Assembly: GCA_903885855.1 (NCBI GenBank)
Contig: CAISKG010000213.1
Coordinates: forward strand, 1 to 12,101
Direction: 5' to 3'
From: an uncultured Planctomycetaceae bacterium
GTDB taxonomy: Bacteria > Planctomycetota > Planctomycetia > Pirellulales > UBA1268
Length of the DNA: 12,101 nucleotides
In this document: positions 1-6,782 of the stretch, piece by piece
Layout: every line of letters starts with the position of its first letter
Position numbering within the stretch: position 1 is the stretch's first letter
Made by a program: the position numbers and the translations under genes
The notes under the pieces: model-generated
Told to the model about the DNA's origin: nothing
What the model saw: the letters and a program-made list of their open reading frames with translations, nothing else
Database searches by the model: none

Positions 1-20
1 AACTTTTTCCATAACCGCTT

Positions 21-749
21 TTGGCCGCCGTTCCGGTCTCCGCCGACGACTGGGGCACCATCAAGGGCACGTTCAAGTTCGGCGGCACCGCGCCCACGGC
101 GGCCGAGCTCAAGGCCGACAAGGACGTGGAAGTCTGTGGCAAGCACAAGCTGCTCTCCGAGGAGCTCGTCGTCGGCGCCGACGGCGGCGTGGCGAACGTC
201 GTGGTCTTCGTCCGTGACAAGGACGTCAAGGTGCATCCCGACCTCGCTTCGCTCAAGGACACGCCGGTCGAGATGGACAACAAGGACTGCCGCTTCTCGC
301 CGCACGTCGCCTTCGTGCAGGTGGGGCAGTCGCTGAAGCTCAAGAACTCCGACACGGTGGGCCACAACAGCAACGTGGCCACCATCAAGAATCCCCCGTC
401 CAACAGCCTGATCGCCGCCGGGGCCGACTCGACGGTGACCTTCGCCGCCGAGGAGGCGATCCCGGCCCAGGTCACCTGCAACATCCATCCCTGGATGAAG
501 GCCTGGGTGGTGGTGCGGCCGAATCCCTACGCCGCCGTGTCGGCGGAGGATGGCAGCTTCGAGATCAAGAACGTGCCGGCCGGCGACGTCGAGCTGCAGC
601 TGTGGCACGAGAAGGCCGGCTACATCGGCGAGATCAAGGTGTCGGGGAAGGCCGAGAAGATCGCCAAGGGGCGGAAGAAGATGAAGGTGAAGAGCGGCGA
701 CAACGACCTCGGGGAGATGGTGCTCGATGCGTCCCTGTTCAAGAAGTGA
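21..749 (+). CDS. Cupredoxin-like periplasmic copper protein with C-terminal carboxypeptidase-regulatory-like domain (5' end incomplete)
   Basis: Probable periplasmic type-1 copper protein of the kind often annotated 'methylamine utilization protein' or 'plastocyanin-like' in Planctomycetota. The likely copper ligands are visible: H115 in VGHNSN, then C153, H156 and M159 in CNIHPWM, the His-Cys-His-Met set of blue copper proteins. Two further cysteines, C39 and C90, are shared with the next gene and could form a disulfide. From about residue 168 an AVSAEDGSFEIKNVPAG segment looks like a carboxypeptidase-regulatory (beta-sandwich) repeat, followed by a Lys-rich tail. The start is uncertain. 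The only initiator is TTG at 21, and the residues LLAAVPVSA before DDWG look like the end of a Sec signal peptide (cleavage after VSA), but an in-frame TAA at 12-14 removes the rest. The gene is therefore probably truncated or damaged at the window edge. Role inferred: electron carrier or copper handling for the downstream oxidase. The copper-fold call is fairly sure; the exact role is not. Confidence 0.8.
   Translation: MAAVPVSADDWGTIKGTFKFGGTAPTAAELKADKDVEVCGKHKLLSEELVVGADGGVANVVVFVRDKDVKVHPDLASLKDTPVEMDNKDCRFSPHVAFVQVGQSLKLKNSDTVGHNSNVATIKNPPSNSLIAAGADSTVTFAAEEAIPAQVTCNIHPWMKAWVVVRPNPYAAVSAEDGSFEIKNVPAGDVELQLWHEKAGYIGEIKVSGKAEKIAKGRKKMKVKSGDNDLGEMVLDASLFKK
711..716 (+). promoter_or_regulatory. 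Ribosome binding site of the second cupredoxin gene
   Basis: GGGGAG lies ten bases before ATG 727, inside the 3' end of the upstream cupredoxin gene. It supports the overlapping start that supplies the complete lipoprotein signal. Confidence 0.45.
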
Positions 750-1629
750 TCGGCGGCCCCTGGCCGCCACCACGCTCCTGGCCCTCCTCGCGGTCGCGGG
801 CTGCTCCGACGGGCGCGTCGGGCAGCCGGCGGCCGACGCGACGGCGGCCGAGCGCCTCCGCACCCTCCTGGCCGACACCTCCTCCGCCGCCGGCGGGGCT
901 GAAGAGGCGGCGGCGACGGGCACCGGGTGGGGCACGCTCACGGGGCGCTTCGTCTTCGCCGGCACGCCCGGCGAGGCCAAGGCCCTCGTGGTCGACAAGG
1001 ACACCGAAGTCTGCTCGAAGGACGGCATGCGTCTGGTCGACCGGTCGCTCCTCGTCGATGCCTCGAGCAAGGGGCTGGCCAACGTGGTCGTGTTCGCGCG
1101 CAAGGCCAGCCGCGTCAAGGACGCCGCTCCGCCCGAGACCCAGCTCGTCTTCGACCAGAAGCAGTGCGAGTTCCTCACGCCGGTCTTCGCCGCCCGCGTG
1201 GGACAGCCGATCGACGTCCACAACAGCGACCCGGTGGGGCACAACACGAACATCGCGGGGACGAGCTTCAACCAGCTCATCCCGGCGGGGCAGGGGACGA
1301 TCTACAAGCCCGACGCCGAGACGGGCATGCCGACGATGGTCACCTGCAACATCCACCCGTGGATGAAGTCGTACGTCGTGTTCCGCAGGGACGGCTACGT
1401 GGCCGTGAGCGCGGCCGACGGGTCGTTCACGATCCCCGACCTTCCGGCCGGCGAGACGCTCGAGTTCCAGGTCTGGCATGAGCGTTCCACGGGCCCCAAC
1501 GGCGCCCTGGGCCTCACGAAGCCGGAGTTGAAGTGGACCCCGAAGGGCCGGTTCCAGGTGAGGATCGAGCCCGACGAGGTCAAGGACATCGGCACGCTCG
1601 AGGTGCCCGCGGCCTCGATTGGTGGTTGA
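727..1629 (+). CDS. Cupredoxin-like copper lipoprotein, paralogue of the preceding gene
   Basis: Second type-1 copper protein, 300 residues. The N-terminus is a lipoprotein signal: basic n-region (RSDRR), hydrophobic core, then lipobox VAGC with C26 as the lipidated residue. An Ala-rich spacer to about residue 65 precedes the folded domain. Predicted copper ligands are H172 (VGHNTN), C207, H210 and M213 (CNIHPWM). The extra cysteines C96 and C147 are 51 residues apart, exactly as in the upstream protein, and the 25-residue step from the second Cys to the His ligand is also identical; only the His-to-Cys loop is 3 residues shorter. This shows a tandem duplication. A carboxypeptidase-regulatory-like segment (AVSAADGSFTIPDLPAG, about 226-242) follows. 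ATG at 727 lies inside the previous gene (23 bp overlap) and is preceded by GGGGAG at 711-716; it is the only start that keeps the lipoprotein signal intact. Likely faces the periplasm on a membrane anchor; electron transfer or copper storage are inferred roles. Confidence 0.85.
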   Translation: MRPCSRSDRRPLAATTLLALLAVAGCSDGRVGQPAADATAAERLRTLLADTSSAAGGAEEAAATGTGWGTLTGRFVFAGTPGEAKALVVDKDTEVCSKDGMRLVDRSLLVDASSKGLANVVVFARKASRVKDAAPPETQLVFDQKQCEFLTPVFAARVGQPIDVHNSDPVGHNTNIAGTSFNQLIPAGQGTIYKPDAETGMPTMVTCNIHPWMKSYVVFRRDGYVAVSAADGSFTIPDLPAGETLEFQVWHERSTGPNGALGLTKPELKWTPKGRFQVRIEPDEVKDIGTLEVPAASIGG

Positions 1630-1630
1630 C

Positions 1631-1650
1631 GCCCCCGACACCCCCCGACA
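1631..1650 (+). repeat. Short tandem 10-mer in the spacer before the dihaem cytochrome gene
   Basis: GCCCCCGACA is followed directly by CCCCCCGACA (9 of 10 identical). It fills most of the 26-bp gap between the copper lipoprotein stop and ATG 1656. Probably incidental C-rich sequence; no known binding site is recognised. Confidence 0.3.
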
Positions 1651-1655
1651 CAGCC

Positions 1656-2873
1656 ATGCCCACGAATCCCACCCTCACGGCAACGTCGCTCCGGGCGGCC
1701 TCGATGCGCCCGCTCCAGTCCTGCCTGCTCGCCCTCGTCGTGGCCGCCACGACGGGCTGCGGCGCCACGCCGCCGGCCTGGTTCCGCTCGAACATGGTCG
1801 AGGCGACCAAGCAGAAGCTCACGCCCGACCAGGAGCGGCAGGTGGCCACGGTCCTCCTGGCGATGTTCGGCACGCCCGACGACCCGGTCGCGCCGCCCGA
1901 GACCGGCCTCGACGTCGCCAAACTGCAACTCGCGGCCGGGCCGGTGCGCAGCGACATCGTGGGGCGCAAGAACGGCCTCTACCGTGAACACTGCGCCCAC
2001 TGCCACGGCGTGACCGGCGACGCCCTCGGGCCGACGGCGGCCTTCCTCAATCCCTACCCGCGCGACTACCGGCCCGGCGTCTTCAAGTTCAAGAGCACCG
2101 AACGCGCCGACAAGCCCACCCACGCCGACCTCGTGCGGATCCTGGAGAACGGCATCCCGGGCACGTCGATGCCCTCCTTCGCGCTCCTTTCCGAGACGCA
2201 GGTCGACGCCCTGGTGGAGTACGTGAAGTATCTGTCGATCCGCGGCGAGACCGAGATCAACCTGATGCGGGCCTTCTTCGAACTCGACGACGAGGCGGAG
2301 GGCAAGCTTCCGGAAACGCGCGAGTTCCTCGTGGGCGAGGTGCTCGAACCGGTGGCCGAGAAGTGGAAGGCGGCGGCCGACGCCCTCATTCCCGTGCCCG
2401 AGATTCCCGCCGACCTCGATCTCGAGGCGTCGATCGCCAAGGGGCGCGAGTTGTTCTACGGCGACAAGGCCAACTGCGTGAAGTGCCATGGGCCGACAGG
2501 CCTCGGCGACGGCCAGGCCAACGACTACGACGACTGGAACAAGTCGATCGTCGAGTGGAAGAAGGAGCTCGGCGGGGCCGACGACGCCTCCTGGCTCTCG
2601 CGCGCCAAGCAGGTGCTCACCGGCGACGCGCTCGAGCCGCGCACGATCCCGCCGCGGAATCTGCGCATGGGCATCTACCGGGGCGGGCGCCGGCCGATCG
2701 ACATCTATTACCGGGTCCACGCCGGCATCAACGGGGCACCGATGCCGGCCGCGAAGGGGACGATCTCGCCGGAGGACATCTGGCACATCGTCAACTACGT
2801 CCGCTCGCTCCCCTACACCCTCGACGGCGAGCTCGGGGCCGACCGCCCGGCCCTCGTCCGCGACCGCTTCTGA
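1656..2873 (+). CDS. Dihaem cytochrome c, probable lipoprotein
   Basis: Periplasmic cytochrome c with two class-I domains, 405 residues. Domain 1 binds haem at C113-A-H-C116-H117, with M172 (GTSMPSF) as the likely sixth ligand; domain 2 at C274-V-K-C277-H278, with M363 (GAPMPA) as the sixth ligand. A charged, largely helical linker (about 196-255) separates them, and domain 2 carries an insertion of about 40 residues (287-325) between its CxxCH and the PRNLRMG segment. The N-terminus has a hydrophobic core ending ATTGCG, so C35 may be lipidated; the lipobox is imperfect, so cleavage as a secreted protein is also possible. Start ATG 1656 is 26 bp after the preceding stop; ATG 1704 (17th codon) would give a more standard signal peptide and cannot be excluded. 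The longer open frame back to 1533 overlaps the copper-protein gene and is unlikely to be used. Placed directly before coxB, which has no cytochrome c domain of its own, it is the best candidate for the immediate electron donor to CuA. Confidence 0.92.
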   Translation: MPTNPTLTATSLRAASMRPLQSCLLALVVAATTGCGATPPAWFRSNMVEATKQKLTPDQERQVATVLLAMFGTPDDPVAPPETGLDVAKLQLAAGPVRSDIVGRKNGLYREHCAHCHGVTGDALGPTAAFLNPYPRDYRPGVFKFKSTERADKPTHADLVRILENGIPGTSMPSFALLSETQVDALVEYVKYLSIRGETEINLMRAFFELDDEAEGKLPETREFLVGEVLEPVAEKWKAAADALIPVPEIPADLDLEASIAKGRELFYGDKANCVKCHGPTGLGDGQANDYDDWNKSIVEWKKELGGADDASWLSRAKQVLTGDALEPRTIPPRNLRMGIYRGGRRPIDIYYRVHAGINGAPMPAAKGTISPEDIWHIVNYVRSLPYTLDGELGADRPALVRDRF

Positions 2874-2930
2874 TCTCCGTGCCCACCCGCCCCGCCCGGG
2901 GCCCACGACGACCCGCCGGAGCCACCGAAC

Positions 2931-3788
2931 GTGACCACCGACAACCGCGACGACAACGCCCCCGCCGAATGGGATTCCGGCCTGCCGAAGGGCCGGCGGA
3001 TCGGGGGCATCGTGTGGAGCCTGCTGTTCCTGCTGGTGCCCGTCCTCGGCGTGGCGACGTTCATCGTCGCGCCGTGGTTCGACCACTGGCTCCCCAAGGA
3101 CATCTCCGTCCACGGCCGTGACATCGACGGCCTCTTCTACTTCATCCTCGCCCTCACCGGCGTGGTGTTCGTGGCGACGGAGATGCTGCTGTTCTGGTTC
3201 ATGTGGAAGTACGACGCGGCGGCCGTGCGCGGGCCGGCGAAGTACATCCACGGCAGCCACACGCTCGAGGTCGTCTGGACGATCATCCCGGCCGCCACCA
3301 TGCTCTTCCTCGGCATCTACCAGATGAACACCTGGGCCGACGTCAAGATGCGCCGCCCGCGCATCGCGCCCTCGGCCGAGGTGGTGGCGCGGCAGTTCGA
3401 GTGGCGGATCCGCTATCCCGGCCGCGACGGCACGCTGGGCACCCCGGACGACCTGTTCGTCGTCAACGACCTGCACGTCCCGCTCGACGAGGACTTCCTC
3501 GTGCAGCTCAAGAGCATGGACGTGCTCCACAGCTTCTTCCTCCCCAACCTGCGCGTGAAGCACGACGCGGTGCCGGGCATGAAGCAGCCGGTGTGGTTCC
3601 GGGCCACGGAGGCCGGCACCTACGACATCGTCTGTGCCGAGGTCTGCGGCTGGGGCCACTACAAGATGAAGGGGCGCGTGACGGTCGAGTCGCGTGCGGA
3701 CTTCGAGGAATGGCTCGCCGGCGTCGAAGCCCGGCAGGAAGCCACCCAGCGCGGTCCCGAGGACGCGCCCCCCGCAGCGGAAGACTGA
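2931..3788 (+). CDS. coxB: Cytochrome c oxidase subunit II (CuA subunit)
   Basis: Subunit II takes electrons from cytochrome c through the dinuclear CuA centre and passes them to haem a in CoxA. All CuA ligands are present: H200 (DVLHSF) and the motif CAEVCGWGHYKM with C235, E237, C239, H243 and M246. Three hydrophobic segments are visible at about 25-48, 67-91 and 111-132; the last carries the family motif EVVWTIIPA that opens the second canonical helix, so the first is an additional N-terminal segment (signal anchor or uncleaved signal). The aromatic stretch ARQFEWRIRYPG (153-164) is the usual entry to the periplasmic cupredoxin domain. The protein ends at residue 285 with an acidic Pro/Ala tail and has no CxxCH, so this is an aa3-type rather than a caa3-type subunit with fused cytochrome c. 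Start is GTG 2931, with GGAG at 2918-2921 nine bases upstream; no upstream ATG competes. Confidence 0.97.
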   Translation: MTTDNRDDNAPAEWDSGLPKGRRIGGIVWSLLFLLVPVLGVATFIVAPWFDHWLPKDISVHGRDIDGLFYFILALTGVVFVATEMLLFWFMWKYDAAAVRGPAKYIHGSHTLEVVWTIIPAATMLFLGIYQMNTWADVKMRRPRIAPSAEVVARQFEWRIRYPGRDGTLGTPDDLFVVNDLHVPLDEDFLVQLKSMDVLHSFFLPNLRVKHDAVPGMKQPVWFRATEAGTYDIVCAEVCGWGHYKMKGRVTVESRADFEEWLAGVEARQEATQRGPEDAPPAAED

Positions 3789-3839
3789 TCCCCCCAGCCC
3801 GTTCACCCCGCACCCGCACGCACCCCGCACGCCCATCCT

Positions 3840-3848
3840 GGAGAAGAG
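3840..3848 (+). promoter_or_regulatory. Ribosome binding site of coxA
   Basis: GGAGAAGAG is the only purine-rich run in an otherwise C-rich 62-bp spacer. The GGAG core ends seven bases before ATG 3851 and decides this start over longer in-frame openings into coxB. Confidence 0.65.
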
Positions 3849-3850
3849 CC

Positions 3851-5683
3851 ATGAGCACCGTCACCCCAGCCGACGCCCCGGTCAGGACCGGCCCTCCGGC
3901 CCACGACGCGCATCACGGTGAAGGCACGTCGCTGTCGACGTTCCTCTCGACCTACGTCTTCTCCAAGGACCACAAGGTCATCGGCCTGCAGTTCCTCTTT
4001 TCGACGCTCGTGTGGTTCCTCATCGGCGGCCTCCTGGCGCTGGCCGTGCGCTGGCAGGTGGCCTGGCCGTGGTCCGACGTGCCGGTGCTCGGAAAGCTGT
4101 TCGCCCAGCAGGGGGGGCAGATGGCGCCGGAGTTCTACACGATGCTCTTCACGATGCACGCCACCGTGATGATCTTCCTGGTCATCATCCCGATCCTCGC
4201 CGGCGCCTTCGGCAACTTCCTCATCCCGCTGATGATCGGCGCCGACGACATGGCGTTCCCCACGCTCAACATGCTCAGCTACTGGTTCATGTGGCCGGCC
4301 TTCATCTGCTTCGGGGCCAGCTTCTTCGTGGAGGGGGGGGCGGCGGCCGGCGGCTGGACGAGCTATCCGCCGTTGTCGACGAATCCGCAGTCGGCGCCGG
4401 GCAGCGGCATGGGGCAGACGCTGTGGCTCCTCGGGCTGACGATGGTGGGCGTGTCGAGCATGCTCGGCAGCGTGAATTACATGACGACGATCATCCTCAT
4501 GCGGGCCCCCGGCATGACGATGTTCCGCCTCCCGATGACGATCTGGGCGATGTTCATCACCGCCATCCTCCAGGCCTTCGCCCTGCCGGTCCTCACCGCG
4601 GCCGGCTTCATGCAGCTCATGGACCGGTCGCTGGGAACCGGGTTCTTCACGCCGGAGGGGCTGGTCGTCAACAACAGCATCAACGGCGCCGGCGGCGGGC
4701 AGCCGTTGCTCTGGCAGCACCTCTTCTGGTTCTACAGCCACCCCGCCGTCTACATCATGATCCTGCCGGCGATGGGGATGGTGTCCGACATCCTCACCAC
4801 GTTCGCCCGCAAGCCGCTGTTCGGCTACCGGCCGATGGTGTACTCGGTGGCGGGGATCGCGGGGCTGGGCTTCATCGTGTGGGGCCACCACATGTTCGTG
4901 TCGGGGATGAATCCGGCCCTCGGGATCACCTTCATGGTGGCGACGATGATGATCGCGCTGCCGAGTGCCGTGAAGACGTTCAACTGGCTGGGCACGATCT
5001 GGGGCGGCAGGATCCACTTCACCGCCGCGATGCTCTTCGCCCTGTCGTTCGTGTCGATGTTCATCATCGGCGGCCTGTCGGGGATCTTCATGGCGGCCAC
5101 GCCGGTCGACATCTTCATCCACGACACCTACTTCATCGTGGCGCACTTCCACTACGTGCTCTTCGCCGGCACGGCGATGGGGGTGTGGGCGGGGATCTAC
5201 TACTGGTTCCCGAAGATGTTCGGGCGGACGATGAACGAGTTCTGGGGGAAGGTCCACTTCTTCCTGACGTTCATCTTCCTCAACGGCACCTTCTTCACGA
5301 TGCACATCCTCGGGGCGGTGGGTTTTCCGCGGCGCCTCGCCGACGCCTACCACTACGAGACCTTCCATCACCTCCAGCCGCTCAACGCGTTCATGACGTG
5401 GTGCGCGATCGGCATGGTGGCGTCGCAGATCATCTTCGCGGTCAACTTCTTCTGGAGCATGTTCTACGGGCCGGTCGCGGGGCGCAATCCCTGGAACGCC
5501 AACACCCTCGAGTGGACGGCTCCGAGCCCCCCGGGCCACGGCAACTTCGACTTCCAGCCGGTGGTGTACCGCGGTCCCTACGAGTTCTCCGTGCCGGGCT
5601 GCGAGAAGGATCACCTCATGCAGACCGATCCGCCGCACCCCGCCGAGGTGGCGGCCGCCGCGGCCGCCCACGCCCACGCCTGA
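3851..5683 (+). CDS. coxA: Cytochrome c oxidase subunit I, A2-type haem-copper catalytic subunit
   Basis: Catalytic, proton-pumping subunit (610 residues) that reduces O2 to water at the haem a3-CuB site; about 12 membrane helices. Visible ligands: H103 and H434 for low-spin haem a, H432 for haem a3 (AHFHYV), and H297, H346 and H347 for CuB (YSHPAVY and WGHHMF). Y301 is placed for the usual His-Tyr cross-link. K375 (ALPSAVKTF) marks the K-channel and D133 (GADDMAFP) the D-channel entrance; H424-D425 matches the Mg site and R494-R495 the haem-propionate arginines. Helix VI reads YSHPAV rather than GHPEV, so the D-channel glutamate is Ala299 and the Tyr-Ser pair (Y295, S296) defines the A2 subfamily. 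The N-terminal 40 residues are hydrophilic and the C-terminus ends in an Ala/His tail. Start ATG 3851 has a good ribosome site (GGAG at 3840-3843) and gives the conserved N-terminus; a longer in-frame opening overlapping coxB is spurious. Not fused to subunit III, unlike some A2 oxidases. Confidence 0.98.
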   Translation: MSTVTPADAPVRTGPPAHDAHHGEGTSLSTFLSTYVFSKDHKVIGLQFLFSTLVWFLIGGLLALAVRWQVAWPWSDVPVLGKLFAQQGGQMAPEFYTMLFTMHATVMIFLVIIPILAGAFGNFLIPLMIGADDMAFPTLNMLSYWFMWPAFICFGASFFVEGGAAAGGWTSYPPLSTNPQSAPGSGMGQTLWLLGLTMVGVSSMLGSVNYMTTIILMRAPGMTMFRLPMTIWAMFITAILQAFALPVLTAAGFMQLMDRSLGTGFFTPEGLVVNNSINGAGGGQPLLWQHLFWFYSHPAVYIMILPAMGMVSDILTTFARKPLFGYRPMVYSVAGIAGLGFIVWGHHMFVSGMNPALGITFMVATMMIALPSAVKTFNWLGTIWGGRIHFTAAMLFALSFVSMFIIGGLSGIFMAATPVDIFIHDTYFIVAHFHYVLFAGTAMGVWAGIYYWFPKMFGRTMNEFWGKVHFFLTFIFLNGTFFTMHILGAVGFPRRLADAYHYETFHHLQPLNAFMTWCAIGMVASQIIFAVNFFWSMFYGPVAGRNPWNANTLEWTAPSPPGHGNFDFQPVVYRGPYEFSVPGCEKDHLMQTDPPHPAEVAAAAAAHAHA

Positions 5684-5696
5684 GCGAGCCCGACGC

Positions 5697-6782
5697 ATGG
5701 CCACCAGCGCCGAATCCAGCGCCGCCGCACCGGTCAATTGGCCGGCCGTCGTCGCATGGACGCTGCTGGCGACGACGGCGGTGCTGCTGTCGTTCGGGGC
5801 GCTGGTGACGACGTACGACGCGGCGATGGCCGTGCCCGATTGGCCGGGGACGTTCGGCCACAACATGCTGCTCTTCCCCTTCGCCGAATGGTTCTGGGGG
5901 CCGTGGGACCTCTTCCTGGAGCACGGCCACCGCCTCCTCGGCGCGACGGTGGGCATGCTCACGCTGCTCCTGGCGGCGATCGTTTTCTCCGGCCGTTCGT
6001 CGCCGACCCTCCGCTGGCTGGTGGCGGCGGCCGTCGTGCTGGTGGTCGTGCAGGGGGCGCTGGGCGGCTTGCGGGTGATCCTCGACGACAAGACGGTCGC
6101 CAAGGTGCACGCCTGCACCGGGCCGCTGTTCTTCGCCGTCGCCACCGCGATCGCCTCGATCGCCTCCCGGCGTGGCCGCGGCGCCGACCGTGCCGCGGAT
6201 CGGCCCTCCCATGACCCGGCCCGGGAGGTCGCCGCGCCGCCGCCGCCGTCGTGGGCGCTGGGCGCGGCGGTGCCGACGGTGCTGCTGGTCGCGGCCTACC
6301 TGCAGCTGGTTGCCGGCGCCCAATTGCGGCACGCCGACGCCACGCTCGCCCCGACGACGTTCCGCTGGATGGTCATCCTCCATCTCCTCGGCGCGGCGGC
6401 CGTGACCGTGCTGGCCGCGCTCGCCGTGGTCGCCTGGCAGCCGCACGAGCCGCCGGCGGCGCGGCGCTGGTCGCGCGTGATCCTGGCGCTGGTCGTGTGC
6501 CAGTCGCTCCTGGGGGCCGGGGCCTGGGTCTTCACCTGGGGCGCGCCGGCCTGGATCCAGGAGGCGTGGCCGGTCGCCGAGGCGATCCGGGCCCGCAGCC
6601 CGCGCGGGGCGATGGTGGTGACGGCGCACGTGCTGGTGGGGATGGCGATCCTCGGTTCGGCGGTGGCGATGGCCCTGGAGTGGGGCGGCATGGAGCGCCT
6701 CGAGCGCCTCGTCGGCGCCGCCCCGCGCGGCCGTTCGGCGCCGCCCCGAGCGGCGGCCGGGGCCGTGGGGAGGGTCGCATGA
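5697..6782 (+). CDS. ctaA: Haem A synthase (COX15/CtaA family)
   Basis: Integral membrane monooxygenase that oxidises the C8 methyl of haem O to the formyl group of haem A, the cofactor of CoxA. Two four-helix halves are visible, each with its histidine pair: H78 (EHGHRLLG, with the catalytic-region Glu E75) and H138 (VHACTGP) in the first half, H229 (ILHLLG) and H311 (TAHVLVG) in the second. The halves are joined by a hydrophilic, Arg/Pro-rich linker (about 157-186), probably cytoplasmic. The first periplasmic loop carries VPDWPGTFG, typical of the family, but no cysteine pair, so this is the variant without the redox-active loop disulfide. The C-terminal 30 residues are Arg/Ala/Pro-rich and of no recognised function. 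ATG 5697 lies 13 bp after the coxA stop, and the stop overlaps the ctaB start (ATGA), so the two are probably translationally coupled. Confidence 0.94.
   Translation: MATSAESSAAAPVNWPAVVAWTLLATTAVLLSFGALVTTYDAAMAVPDWPGTFGHNMLLFPFAEWFWGPWDLFLEHGHRLLGATVGMLTLLLAAIVFSGRSSPTLRWLVAAAVVLVVVQGALGGLRVILDDKTVAKVHACTGPLFFAVATAIASIASRRGRGADRAADRPSHDPAREVAAPPPPSWALGAAVPTVLLVAAYLQLVAGAQLRHADATLAPTTFRWMVILHLLGAAAVTVLAALAVVAWQPHEPPAARRWSRVILALVVCQSLLGAGAWVFTWGAPAWIQEAWPVAEAIRARSPRGAMVVTAHVLVGMAILGSAVAMALEWGGMERLERLVGAAPRGRSAPPRAAAGAVGRVA
6767..6774 (+). promoter_or_regulatory. Ribosome binding site of ctaB
   Basis: GGGGAGGG within the last codons of ctaA, four bases before ATG 6779. It fixes the ctaB start at the ATGA overlap and supports coupled translation. 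Confidence 0.6.

Noticed and set aside
2889..2902. Possible hairpin (GCCCC stem, GCCC loop, GGGGC) between the dihaem cytochrome gene and coxB
   Set aside because: Only a five-base stem with no following T run, in very GC-rich DNA where such pairings are common; not convincing as a terminator.
3203..3850. 216-codon N-terminal extension of coxA overlapping coxB
   Set aside because: The extension is Arg/Pro/His-rich out-of-frame coxB sequence. CoxA homology and the GGAGAAGAG ribosome site both place the start at 3851.
4332..4340. Run of eight G residues in coxA as a possible frameshift site
   Set aside because: The frame continues correctly through the run into conserved subunit I sequence, so there is no evidence of slippage.
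5651..5667. Inverted GCGGCCGC arms separated by one base near the end of coxA
   Set aside because: They encode the Ala-rich tail of CoxA through repeated GCC/GCG codons; no loop of workable size and no sign of regulation.
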